58,597 nucleotides of DNA from contig NZ_BBXE01000050.1 of the NCBI RefSeq assembly GCF_001570565.1, positions 1-58,597 on the forward strand. The letters are read 5' to 3'. The DNA is from Herbidospora yilanensis. GTDB taxonomy: Bacteria > Actinomycetota > Actinomycetes > Streptosporangiales > Streptosporangiaceae. Position 1 is the stretch's first letter, and every line of letters starts with the position of its first letter. The notes beneath the pieces are model-generated. The model was not told the origin of the DNA, did not search any database, and worked only from the letters and a program-made list of their open reading frames with translations. Positions 33,355 to 40,927 of the stretch are shown piece by piece. The position numbers and the translations under genes were made by a program.

Positions 33355-34185
33355 ATGAAGGCCGCTCTCCCCATCGCCCTCGTCTGCCTCGCACTGACCG
33401 GCTGCGCCGCCGTCTCCGGCGAACAGCCGGCCACCACCGTCGTCAGCACCGCGACGCCGGACACCCCCGAAACCGCCGAGACCACCGAGACCACCGAAGC
33501 CGCCGAGCCCACCGCCACCGCCGACGACCCCGCCGACGACCCCGCCGACGACCCCGCCGCGACGGCATCGGACGTCGTCGCCGACGGCGCCGAGATCTCC
33601 GCCGAGCTCACCCGGGCCGGGCAGCGGGACGTCTACCAGCTCGACCTGGGCGACGCCCGCGAGTTCTACGTGACCGACATGTCCGGTGACGGCATCGAGT
33701 TCCAGATCGTCTCCGAGGTCGACGGCGAACCGATCAGCCCCTCCGGGTTCGCCCTCGCGTGGGGCTCGACCGTCGTGAAGCTGACCAAGACCGGAGCACA
33801 CCGTCTTGAGGTGTACGGCCAGACGAACGTCGTCGGCCCCTACAACTTCCGCGTGGCCACCGTGAAGGTCCGCGACATCCCGACCACGCTCGGCCTGAGC
33901 ATCAACGGCCAGCTCGACGTGCCCGGCCGGATCGACCGCTACGAGTTCGACTCCGACGGCGCGACGGCCGTCAAGCTCATCGGCGGCAACGGCGCGTGCC
34001 AGGCCATCGAACTCGAACTCGTCGACGCGGCCGAGAAGAGCATCGCGACCCCGCGCCAGCCGATCCCGCTCTGCGGGTATGAGGCGCCCATCCCGCTCGC
34101 CAACGGCGACGGGTCCTACGCGCTGGTGGTCAGGTCGGGGGCGGCCAAGACCGGGGGGTACACCTTCCAGCTCGCGCGGGCCTAG
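33355..34185 (+). CDS. Secreted lipoprotein
   Basis: A 276-residue lipoprotein with a short signal peptide and lipobox LTGC (lipidated Cys about residue 16). It is followed by a Thr/Glu/Pro-rich and DDPA-repeat linker (three exact 12-nt repeats at 33520-33555) and two similar beta-rich modules (about residues 75-170 and 175-270). The modules resemble bacterial pre-peptidase-like jelly rolls, but I do not assign a family. Its TAG stop lies in the CTAG target duplication of the adjacent insertion sequence. Before that insertion it would have met the kinase gene stop-to-stop. Confidence 0.8.
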   Translation: MKAALPIALVCLALTGCAAVSGEQPATTVVSTATPDTPETAETTETTEAAEPTATADDPADDPADDPAATASDVVADGAEISAELTRAGQRDVYQLDLGDAREFYVTDMSGDGIEFQIVSEVDGEPISPSGFALAWGSTVVKLTKTGAHRLEVYGQTNVVGPYNFRVATVKVRDIPTTLGLSINGQLDVPGRIDRYEFDSDGATAVKLIGGNGACQAIELELVDAAEKSIATPRQPIPLCGYEAPIPLANGDGSYALVVRSGAAKTGGYTFQLARA

Positions 34186-35209
34186 GGCCTGTTTCAAAGT
34201 AGATGTGTGCTGCGGCGTGTCGTGGCCGGGAACACGAAGAGGCCTCCGGTAAGTGGGTTGATCGACCAAGAAAAACCTGATCACCGGAGACCTCGTGGCC
34301 ACCTTAGCGGTGACGCGGCGGTTCGACCTGACCGATGCGCAATGGACGGGACTGCAACCCCTGCTCCCGGTGCCGGTCAGAACGGGCCGGCCTTCGCGAT
34401 GGACCAAGCGCCAGCTCATCGACGGCATCCGCTGGCGGATCCGGGTCGGAGCACCCTGGCGGGACGTCCCTGAGTGTTACGGCTCCTGGCAGGCGGTCTA
34501 CGCCCTGTTCCGGCGCTGGCAGCGGGCCGGGATCTGGGCGCAGATCATGACCGGGTTACAGGCCCGCGCTGATGCGGCGGGGCTGATCGGCTGGCAGGTC
34601 GGAGTGGACTCCACCATCAACCGTGCCCATCAGCACGCCGCGGGAGCCGCTCGCGCAGGCGAACAGCAGGCCGAACCACCCGGAGGCAGGAGCATCGAGC
34701 CCGCCGACCACGCCCTGGGCCGCTCGCGCGGCGGATGGTCCACCAAACTTCACCTGGCCTGCGAGCAGGGCCACGGCCTGCTGGCCGTGATCGTAACGGC
34801 CGGGCAGCGTGGAGACGCACCCCAGTTCATCCCGGTCATGAACGCCATCCGCGTCCCCCGCCCAACAGGCGGCCGCCCCCGGACCAGACCCGAGGTCGTC
34901 CGCGCGGACAAGGCCTACTCCAGCCGCGCCATCCGCGCTCACCTGCGAACCCGGAAGATCAAGGCCACCATCCCCGAACCCGCCGACCGCATCGCCGGAC
35001 GGCTACGGCGCGGCAGCCGAGGCGGACGCCCGCCCGCCTTCGACCCCATCGACTACCGCGCCCGCTCAGCGGTCGAATGCGGCATCAACCGGCTCAAACG
35101 TCACCGCGCCATCGCCACCCGGTATGACAAACTCGCCGTCCGTTACGAGGCCGTCGTCCAGATCGCCGCTCTCAACGACTGGCTCACTCGACTTCGAAAC
35201 AGGCCCTAG
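34182..35209. mobile_element. IS5-type insertion sequence (1020 bp plus CTAG duplications)
   Basis: The element proper is 34186-35205. Its ends are inverted repeats, GGCCTGTTTCAAAGT at left and the complement of GGCCTGTTTCGAAGT at right (14 of 15 matching). It is flanked on both sides by CTAG (34182-34185 and 35206-35209), the 4-bp target duplication typical of IS5-type elements. One transposase gene fills it. The structure is intact, so it may still be active. Confidence 0.92.
34295..35209 (+). CDS. IS5-family DDE transposase
   Basis: A 304-residue transposase with an N-terminal helix-turn-helix (DUF4096-type, WTGLQPLLP to WRDVPECYGSW) and an RNase H-like catalytic core. The DDE residues are D105 (VDSTINRAH), D205 (RADKAYSS) and E261 (VECGINRLKRHR). 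The frame is uninterrupted. The GTG start follows CCGGAGA. The reading frame runs to the very tip of the right inverted repeat, and its TAG stop is supplied by the target duplication rather than by the element. Confidence 0.93.
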   Translation: MATLAVTRRFDLTDAQWTGLQPLLPVPVRTGRPSRWTKRQLIDGIRWRIRVGAPWRDVPECYGSWQAVYALFRRWQRAGIWAQIMTGLQARADAAGLIGWQVGVDSTINRAHQHAAGAARAGEQQAEPPGGRSIEPADHALGRSRGGWSTKLHLACEQGHGLLAVIVTAGQRGDAPQFIPVMNAIRVPRPTGGRPRTRPEVVRADKAYSSRAIRAHLRTRKIKATIPEPADRIAGRLRRGSRGGRPPAFDPIDYRARSAVECGINRLKRHRAIATRYDKLAVRYEAVVQIAALNDWLTRLRNRP

Positions 35210-36519
35210 CCCTTCGTCAGAGTGCCCTCGTAGAGGACGGAGCTGCCGCCCTCCTGGCCCTCGAATCTCAGCGCGGCCGGCTCGGTCAGCGTGAGGGTGA
35301 CGTCACCACCCACGCACTGACCGAGCTGCACGATGGACATCTCCAGGATCTGACCGTTCTGGCGGGTGGAGCGCAGCCGGACGTCCTGCTCGCAGTCCTC
35401 CCGCCGCCAGGTGCCGTTCTGCGCCCCGCCTTCGAGGGTGAGGGTGACGGGGGTGGGAACGGCGTTCCGGACGATGTCGCCCGTCCAGGTCCCGGCGAAG
35501 GACGCGGGGATGCCGTCGCCCTGGACGGCGCCGGTGGTCTGGGCACCGGTGGTCTGGGCGCCGGTTTCGGGCGTGCGGGTTTCAGGGCTGCCGGTTTCGG
35601 GGCCGCCGTTGACGGTGGTCCACAGGATCGCGGCGGTGACCGCGACGGCCAACCCGACGCCCACGGCGGCGGCCGGGTTCGGCCCGTTGCGCCGCCGCTT
35701 CTCGGTCAGGACGGCCGTCTGCGGACCCACGCCGATCAGCATGACCCACAGCTCGTGGGCCGTGGGCCTTGCCTCCGGGTCTTTGGCCAGGCAGCGGGCC
35801 AGGGTCTCGCGCAGGGGCGACGGCACGCCGTCGAGGCGCGGGGCGCTGTTGATGATGCGGCTGAAGACGGCCGCTACGGTGTCGTTGCCGAAGGGCGGTT
35901 CGCCGGTCGCGGCGTAGACCATGGTCGCCGCCCACGAGAACACGTCGGCGGCGGTCGACCCGTGGACGCCGCGCAGTTGCTCGGGGGCCATGTAGGGCGG
36001 CGTGCCGGAGATGGAGGTCGGCATCGTGGCGGCGTCGGCGAGCTGGGCGATGCCGAAGTCGACCACACGCGGGCCGTCCGGCCCGAGCAGCACGTTGGCC
36101 GGCTTGAAGTCGCGGTGCACCACCCCGGCGCTGTGGATGGCCGCCAGGGCGGCGGCGGTGTTCACGGCCAGTCGTTCGAGCTCGCCCTCCCGCAGCGGCC
36201 CCCGGTCGCGCACCCGGTCGTGCAGGGACGGCCCGTCGATGAACTCGCTCACCACGAAGGGCGCGGCCACGTCGAGCTCGGCGTGCAGGACCCGGGCGGT
36301 GCAGAAGGGCGCCACCCGCCGTGCCGATTCGAGCTCGCGGGCCAGCCGCCGCCGGATGGCGGGATCGGCCCCGCCGCGCAGCAGTTTGACGGCCACCCGC
36401 TCACCGGAGGAGGCGCGGGCTTCGTACACGATCCCCTGGCCGCCCTCGCCGAGACGCCCGACGAGCTCGAAGGTTCCCAGGACGGGCGGGTCACCCGGCT
36501 CCAACGGGCCAGCGGGCAT
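35206..36519 (-). CDS. Membrane Ser/Thr protein kinase
   Basis: A 437-residue Hanks-type kinase. The kinase domain (about residues 15-265) has GRLGEGGQGIVYEA, ATP-anchoring K45 (VAVKLL), catalytic D137 (HRDFKPANVLL), metal-binding D154 (DFG) and APE. A juxtamembrane basic stretch (EKRRRNG) precedes one membrane helix (about 283-301), a Thr/Glu/Pro linker and an extracytoplasmic beta-rich domain of about 100 residues with two Cys, presumably the sensor. The start MPAGPLEPGD at 36519 is set by GGGGAGGA just upstream. Its stop lies within the CTAG duplication of the insertion sequence. Confidence 0.93.
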   Translation of the reverse strand: MPAGPLEPGDPPVLGTFELVGRLGEGGQGIVYEARASSGERVAVKLLRGGADPAIRRRLARELESARRVAPFCTARVLHAELDVAAPFVVSEFIDGPSLHDRVRDRGPLREGELERLAVNTAAALAAIHSAGVVHRDFKPANVLLGPDGPRVVDFGIAQLADAATMPTSISGTPPYMAPEQLRGVHGSTAADVFSWAATMVYAATGEPPFGNDTVAAVFSRIINSAPRLDGVPSPLRETLARCLAKDPEARPTAHELWVMLIGVGPQTAVLTEKRRRNGPNPAAAVGVGLAVAVTAAILWTTVNGGPETGSPETRTPETGAQTTGAQTTGAVQGDGIPASFAGTWTGDIVRNAVPTPVTLTLEGGAQNGTWRREDCEQDVRLRSTRQNGQILEMSIVQLGQCVGGDVTLTLTEPAALRFEGQEGGSSVLYEGTLTKG

Positions 36520-36598
36520 GGGTCCTCCCCGGGCGCACACGACGTCCACACCATAGTGCCCGGGGGAATCGTCGGACGTGGCGGGTAAAAATGGGAGC

Positions 36599-37201
36599 GT
36601 GTCGCTTTCCACCGAACTACACAGCCTCGGCCGTCCCCTCGTGGAGCGGCAGCTCGCCCATCCGACCGTCCGGGGGATCGCCGACGGCAGTCTGCCCGAG
36701 GCCACCTTCCGGGCCTGGCTCGAACAGGACTACCTGTTCCTGCTCGACTACGTCCGGGTCTTCTCCCGGCTCGCCTGGCAGGCCCCCGACGCCCACCTCG
36801 GCGATCTGGTCGACCTGGCCTATTCGACCTTCCACGACGAACTCGGGCTCCACCGGTCGATGTCGGCCCGCTACGGCGCCGACCTCAACACGGCCACCAA
36901 GGGCAAGGCCTGCGCCGCCTACACCGAGTTCCTCCTCGACAGCGCCGCTCATTACGGCGAGGGGCTGGCGGCGCTCTATCCGTGCATGTGGGGCTATTCG
37001 ACCCTCGGCCAGGCCCTCGCCGAGATCGCCGCGCCACGCTACCGGGCCTGGGTGGAGACCTACGCCGACCCGGGCTTCCAGGCCCTCACCGAACGCATCG
37101 CCAAGATGATCGACGAGGCCGACGTCCATCCGGGGCGGGCGCGGGAGTTGTTCCTGCGGGGGATGGAGCACGAGATCGCATTCTGGGATGTCACCGGCTA
37201 G
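36599..37201 (+). CDS. tenA: TenA family aminopyrimidine aminohydrolase/thiaminase II
   Basis: A 200-residue all-helical TenA protein, which salvages the pyrimidine of degraded thiamine. Family residues include EQDYLFLLDYVRVFS, FHDELGLH, the catalytic Cys in LYPCMWGY and the Glu in GMEHEIAFWD. Length fits the single-domain form. The GTG at 36599 is chosen over an earlier frame opening because it begins at the conserved LSTELHSL helix and lies just after TAAAAAT. It overlaps the convergent CRP gene by 4 nt. No other thiamine genes are nearby. Confidence 0.88.
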   Translation: MSLSTELHSLGRPLVERQLAHPTVRGIADGSLPEATFRAWLEQDYLFLLDYVRVFSRLAWQAPDAHLGDLVDLAYSTFHDELGLHRSMSARYGADLNTATKGKACAAYTEFLLDSAAHYGEGLAALYPCMWGYSTLGQALAEIAAPRYRAWVETYADPGFQALTERIAKMIDEADVHPGRARELFLRGMEHEIAFWDVTG

Positions 37202-37878
37202 CGCGAGCGGTTGTAGAGCCGCTCCATGTCCATGATCACGACGGCCTTGGCCTCGATGCGGAGCCAGCCGCGCCCGGCGAAGTCGGCCAGCGCCTTGTTC
37301 ACCGTCTCGCGCGAGGCCCCGACGAGCTGGGCCAGCTCTTCCTGTGTCAGGTCGTGGTGCACGCGGATCCCGTCGTCGACCTTCTGGCCGAACCGCTCGG
37401 CCAGATCGAGCAGGGCCTTGGCCACCCGGCCGGGCACGTCGGTGAACACCAGGTCGGCCAGCACGTCGTTGGTCCGCCGCAACCGCTGGGCGAGCGCCCG
37501 GAGCAGGTGCAGGGCGACCTCGGGCCGGCCGGTCAGCCACGGCCGCAGGTCGTCGTGGGACAGGCCCGCCAGCTTCACGTCGGTCAGCGCGATGGCCGAG
37601 GCGGTGCGCGGGCGGGGGTCGAACAGCGACAGTTCGCCGAACATCTCGGAGGGCCCCAGAACCGACAGGAGGTTCTCCCGGCCGTCGGCGGCGGTTCGGG
37701 CAAGCTTGATCTTGCCTTCCAGCACCACGTAGAGGGTCGCGCCGGTCTCGTTCTCGCTGAACAGGGTCTGACCCTTCGTCAGGGTCACCTCGGTGATGCT
37801 CGTGCGGAGCGCCGCGGCGCTCTCACGGTCGAGCGCGGAGAAGAGGGGGGCCCTGCTCAGGACTTCTTCGGTGCTCAT
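37198..37878 (-). CDS. crp: CRP-type cAMP receptor regulator (Rv3676-like)
   Basis: A 226-residue global regulator: cyclic-nucleotide domain (residues 1-120) with phosphate-binding cassette FGELSLFDPRPRTASA, a dimerisation helix, and a winged helix with recognition sequence LAQLVGASRETVNKALADF. These match mycobacterial CRP and corynebacterial GlxR closely. GGGAGGCAGG precedes the ATG. In related genomes this gene lies near nth and the MBL/RidA block, as it does here once the insertions are ignored. Confidence 0.94.
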   Translation of the reverse strand: MSTEEVLSRAPLFSALDRESAAALRTSITEVTLTKGQTLFSENETGATLYVVLEGKIKLARTAADGRENLLSVLGPSEMFGELSLFDPRPRTASAIALTDVKLAGLSHDDLRPWLTGRPEVALHLLRALAQRLRRTNDVLADLVFTDVPGRVAKALLDLAERFGQKVDDGIRVHHDLTQEELAQLVGASRETVNKALADFAGRGWLRIEAKAVVIMDMERLYNRSR

Positions 37879-37919
37879 GCCTGCCTCCCAACTTCATTCG
37901 CGATCGTAGCCATTGTGGC

Positions 37920-38510
37920 CTATGCCCTGCCTTCTGTATCACCGGGACCACCAGAAATGAGACGCCGGACCGCCGCTTCGACGTAGTGGGCGCGCTGGTC
38001 GGGGGTCGTGGAGTCGACCAGCGCGGCGGATTCGGGGCTCACCGCCGTCCAGACCGAGGCGAGATGGAGCACCAGGCTCAGGAGGACGCCCGGCGGGAAG
38101 TCGGCGGGGAGGGCGCCCTCGGCCTGGGCCCTGGCGATCGCCTCGGCCTTGTGGCTCATGCTCTCGACGGCCAGCGGGGCCGGCGGGTCGCCGGCCCGCT
38201 CCAGGCGTTGCCAGGTCGCCAGCCGGGCCACCTGGGGATGGGCCTCGTAGCCTCTGGCCAGGGCGGCGGCGTAGCCCGGGAGGTCGTGGGCGTCGATCGG
38301 GGTCTCCCGCACGATCCGCTCGATGATCCGGTTGAAGACGGCGTCGAAGAGCTGATCCTTGCTGCCGAAGTAGTGGTAGATCTGCGCCTTGTTGGTGCCG
38401 GCCACCGCTGCCACGCGGTCGACCCTGGCCCCGGCGATGCCGTATTCGGCGAACTCCTCCAGGGCGGCGTCGAGCAGGCGCTGTCGGGTGGCGTCGGCTT
38501 TCCCAGGCAT
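37920..38510 (-). CDS. TetR family repressor
   Basis: A 196-residue TetR-type regulator with an N-terminal helix-turn-helix (TRQRLLDAALEEFAEYGIAGARVDRVAAVAGTNKA spans it; recognition end QIYHYFGSKDQLF). The C-terminal ligand domain is of the TetR_C_33-like actinobacterial kind. It is divergent from the SDR gene, and two near-identical palindromes lie between them, so it very probably represses both genes until a ligand, perhaps the SDR substrate, binds. Confidence 0.93.
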   Translation of the reverse strand: MPGKADATRQRLLDAALEEFAEYGIAGARVDRVAAVAGTNKAQIYHYFGSKDQLFDAVFNRIIERIVRETPIDAHDLPGYAAALARGYEAHPQVARLATWQRLERAGDPPAPLAVESMSHKAEAIARAQAEGALPADFPPGVLLSLVLHLASVWTAVSPESAALVDSTTPDQRAHYVEAAVRRLISGGPGDTEGRA

Positions 38511-38526
38511 GACCCAAGACTATTTT

Positions 38527-38538
38527 CTAACCGGTTAG
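38527..38538. promoter_or_regulatory. TetR operator 1
   Basis: CTAACCGGTTAG, a perfect 12-bp palindrome 17 bp before the TetR start. It abuts the -35 box of the SDR promoter. Confidence 0.8.
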
Positions 38539-38568
38539 TTGACAACTCCGCCGGGCCTTGCCTAGCGT
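38539..38568 (+). promoter_or_regulatory. SDR gene promoter
   Basis: TTGACA (38539-38544), 18-bp spacer, TAGCGT (38563-38568). The start of transcription would fall near 38575, inside operator 2. Both operators therefore block this promoter sterically. Confidence 0.7.
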
Positions 38569-38573
38569 TTCAA

Positions 38574-38585
38574 CTAACCAGTTAG
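38574..38585. promoter_or_regulatory. TetR operator 2
   Basis: CTAACCAGTTAG, the same palindrome with one change in the centre, 47 bp from operator 1. It covers the predicted transcription start of the SDR gene. Confidence 0.8.
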
Positions 38586-38601
38586 TCAGAAGGAGTCGAA
38601 C

Positions 38602-39495
38602 ATGATCTGGTTCGTCACCGGCAGCTCCCGGGGTCTCGGCCGCGAGATCGTCCTGGCCGCCCTCGAACGCGGCGACCGCGTCGCCGCCACCGCCCGCAAG
38701 CCCGCCCAGCTCGACGACCTCGCCGCCAAGTACGGCGACCGCCTCCTCGCCCTCCCCCTCGACGTGACCGACCCCCAGGCGGTCGACGAGGCCGTGGCCG
38801 CCGCCGTCACGGCGTTCGGCACCCTCGACGTCGTGGTCAACAACGCCGGGTGGGCCGACACGTCGGCGTTCGAGGACACCCCGGCCGACAACTTCCGCGC
38901 CCAGGTCGAGACCAACTTCTTCGGCGTCGTCAACGTGACCAGGTCGGTCGTGCCCATCCTGCGGGAACAGGGGCACGGCTCACTGATCAACGTCTCCTCG
39001 ATCGGCGGACGGCTCGGCGTGCCCGGCCTGTCGGCCTACCAGGCCGCCAAGTGGGCCGTGAACGGCTTCACCGAGGTCATCTCGCAGGAATTGGCCCCCC
39101 TGGGCGTCAGGGTCACCACGATCGAACCAGGCGGCATGGTCACCGACTGGGGCGGTTCGTCGATGGCGATCCCGCCGATCTCCGAGCCCTACCGGCAGAG
39201 CGTCGGCGCGATGGTCGAGCGGCTGCGGCACGCCGGGCACAAGCCGCTCGGCGACCCGGTCAAGGTCGCCCAGGTGATCGTCCGGCTCGTCGAGATGGAC
39301 GAGCCGCCCATCCGGCTGCTGCTCGGCTCCGACGCCCTCAACGGCGCCCAGTACGCCGCCCGGACCACCGCGGAGCGCGACGCGGCGTACCGGGAACTGA
39401 GCCGTTCCACCGACCGCGACGACGCGACCGCCCAGGAGCGTGATCCTCTGGGTCAAGCGTTGTCCACGACCCCCGATGGCGACGCGGCGGCGTGA
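38602..39495 (+). CDS. Short-chain dehydrogenase/reductase
   Basis: A 297-residue classical SDR with the cofactor motif TGSSRGLGREI, the NNAG motif (VVVNNAGWADT), catalytic Ser (INVSSIGGRLG) and YxxxK (YQAAKWAVNG). Thr-Ala-Arg-Lys after the second strand favours NADPH. The C-terminal extension is longer than usual. AGAAGGAG precedes the ATG. It is controlled by the divergent TetR gene through two operators. Confidence 0.94.
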   Translation: MIWFVTGSSRGLGREIVLAALERGDRVAATARKPAQLDDLAAKYGDRLLALPLDVTDPQAVDEAVAAAVTAFGTLDVVVNNAGWADTSAFEDTPADNFRAQVETNFFGVVNVTRSVVPILREQGHGSLINVSSIGGRLGVPGLSAYQAAKWAVNGFTEVISQELAPLGVRVTTIEPGGMVTDWGGSSMAIPPISEPYRQSVGAMVERLRHAGHKPLGDPVKVAQVIVRLVEMDEPPIRLLLGSDALNGAQYAARTTAERDAAYRELSRSTDRDDATAQERDPLGQALSTTPDGDAAA

Positions 39496-39519
39496 GGCCG
39501 GTCGTGTATCGGTAGCCGG

Positions 39520-40452
39520 GTGACCGACTCGATGGGCGTCGCCGAGCTTCTCAACGCGACGCGTGAACTGATCGAACCCGCCCACCGGGCCGCGATCGAC
39601 CGGCTCTCCCCGGAGCTGCGGCACGTCGCGGGCTACCACATCGGCTGGTGGGACGAGCAGGGCCGTCCCCGCAGGGGCGGGCAGGGCCGGTTCGTCCGGC
39701 CCGCGCTGGCGCTGGGCTGCGCGCGGGCCGCCGGCGGGCACGCCCACGACGCGGTGCCGATGGCGGTCGCGACCGAGCTGGTCAACGACTTCTCCCTGCT
39801 CCACGACGACGTGATCGACGGCGACGCCGTCAGGCGGGAACGCCCGGCCGCCTGGACCGTCTTCGGCCTGAGCGAGGCGCTGCTGACCGGCGACGCCCTG
39901 CTGGCGGTCGCGATGGCCCTGGTCGGGCCGGCCGGGGTGCGCACCCTCGCCGACGCCCTGCTCGACCTGTGCCACGGGCAGGCCAGCGACCTGGCGTTCG
40001 TCACCCGGCCCGAGGTGAGCCTGGCCGAGTGCATGACCATGGCGGAGAACAAGACCGGCGCGCTGCTGGGCGCCGCCTGCGAGCTCGGCGCCCTGGCGGG
40101 GGGAGCCCGGGAGGTGCACGTCTTCCGGGAGTTCGGCACCCGCCTCGGGCTGGCCTTCCGGCTCACCGACGACCTGCGCAGCCTGACCGCCGACCTGGCC
40201 TGCCGCCGCAAGAGCCTGCCGGTGGTCGCCGCCCTCAATTCCGGCACGCCCGCCGCCGTGCTCCTGGCCGAGTCGCTCACCGGCGAACCCGACCCCGCGA
40301 CCGAGGCCGACCTGGTCGAACAGACGGGCGCGCGGGAGTGGGCGCTCCGGGAGGCCGACCGTCAGGTCGAGCTCGCGTTCGCGGCGCTCGGCCACGGGGC
40401 CACCCCGGAGCTGCGGCTGCTGGCCGACCTCAGCGTCGGCCGGGGTCGCTAG
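39520..40452 (+). CDS. Polyprenyl synthase-like protein with shortened second Asp motif
   Basis: A 310-residue all-helical isoprenyl diphosphate synthase homologue. The first aspartate-rich motif is intact (LLHDDVIDGD, D96, D97, D100), as are the Arg pair RRERPA and the KTG motif. The second motif is not: TDDLRSLTADLACRRKSLP has the DD pair (217-218) but a Ser at the fifth position. About a dozen residues usually present before the DLxxxKxSLP segment are missing. The first motif could still bind allylic diphosphate through Mg, but chain extension may be impaired. No carotenoid or terpene genes are adjacent. Confidence 0.83.
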   Translation: MTDSMGVAELLNATRELIEPAHRAAIDRLSPELRHVAGYHIGWWDEQGRPRRGGQGRFVRPALALGCARAAGGHAHDAVPMAVATELVNDFSLLHDDVIDGDAVRRERPAAWTVFGLSEALLTGDALLAVAMALVGPAGVRTLADALLDLCHGQASDLAFVTRPEVSLAECMTMAENKTGALLGAACELGALAGGAREVHVFREFGTRLGLAFRLTDDLRSLTADLACRRKSLPVVAALNSGTPAAVLLAESLTGEPDPATEADLVEQTGAREWALREADRQVELAFAALGHGATPELRLLADLSVGRGR

Positions 40453-40456
40453 GGGG

Positions 40457-40927
40457 TCAGTGGATGCCGGTGCGGACCGACGTGATCCGCCCGGTGTTGA
40501 AGCCCAGCCAGTGCATGCGGCCCAGGTAGCGGGCGTGCTCGATCTTCATGCAGCGGTCCATGATCACGGTGAGGCCGCCCTCTTCGGCGATCCGGGCGCC
40601 CTCTTCGCTGATCACGCCGAACTGCAGCCACAGCGCCTTGGCGCCGATCGCGACCGCCTCACGGGCGATGCCGGGGACGGCGTCGGGCGCGCGGAAGACG
40701 TTCACCACGTCGACCGGCTCTGGGAGATCGGAGAGGCTCGGGTAGGAGGTCTCGCCGAGGATCTCCTTCTCGCGCGGGTTCACCGGGAAGACCTTGAAGC
40801 CGTGGCGCTTGAGGTAGAAGCCGACGAAGTTGCTGGCCCGCAGTTCGTTGCCCGACAGGCCGACGACCGCGACGCTCCGGGCGGTGTTGACCACCCGCTG
40901 GATGTCCTGCGGCTCCTGGTACTTCAT
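40457..40927 (-). CDS. CoA-binding domain protein (YccU-like)
   Basis: A 156-residue Rossmann-fold protein related to the CoA-binding domain of succinyl-CoA synthetase. Features are SVAVVGLSGN, FKVFPVNPREKEILGE and LWLQFGVISEEG, with a central MDRCMKIEHAR. It is the last gene of the metX-metY operon and overlaps metY by 4 nt. The association with O-acetylhomoserine genes is common in actinobacteria, but its role there is unknown. Confidence 0.9.
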   Translation of the reverse strand: MKYQEPQDIQRVVNTARSVAVVGLSGNELRASNFVGFYLKRHGFKVFPVNPREKEILGETSYPSLSDLPEPVDVVNVFRAPDAVPGIAREAVAIGAKALWLQFGVISEEGARIAEEGGLTVIMDRCMKIEHARYLGRMHWLGFNTGRITSVRTGIH

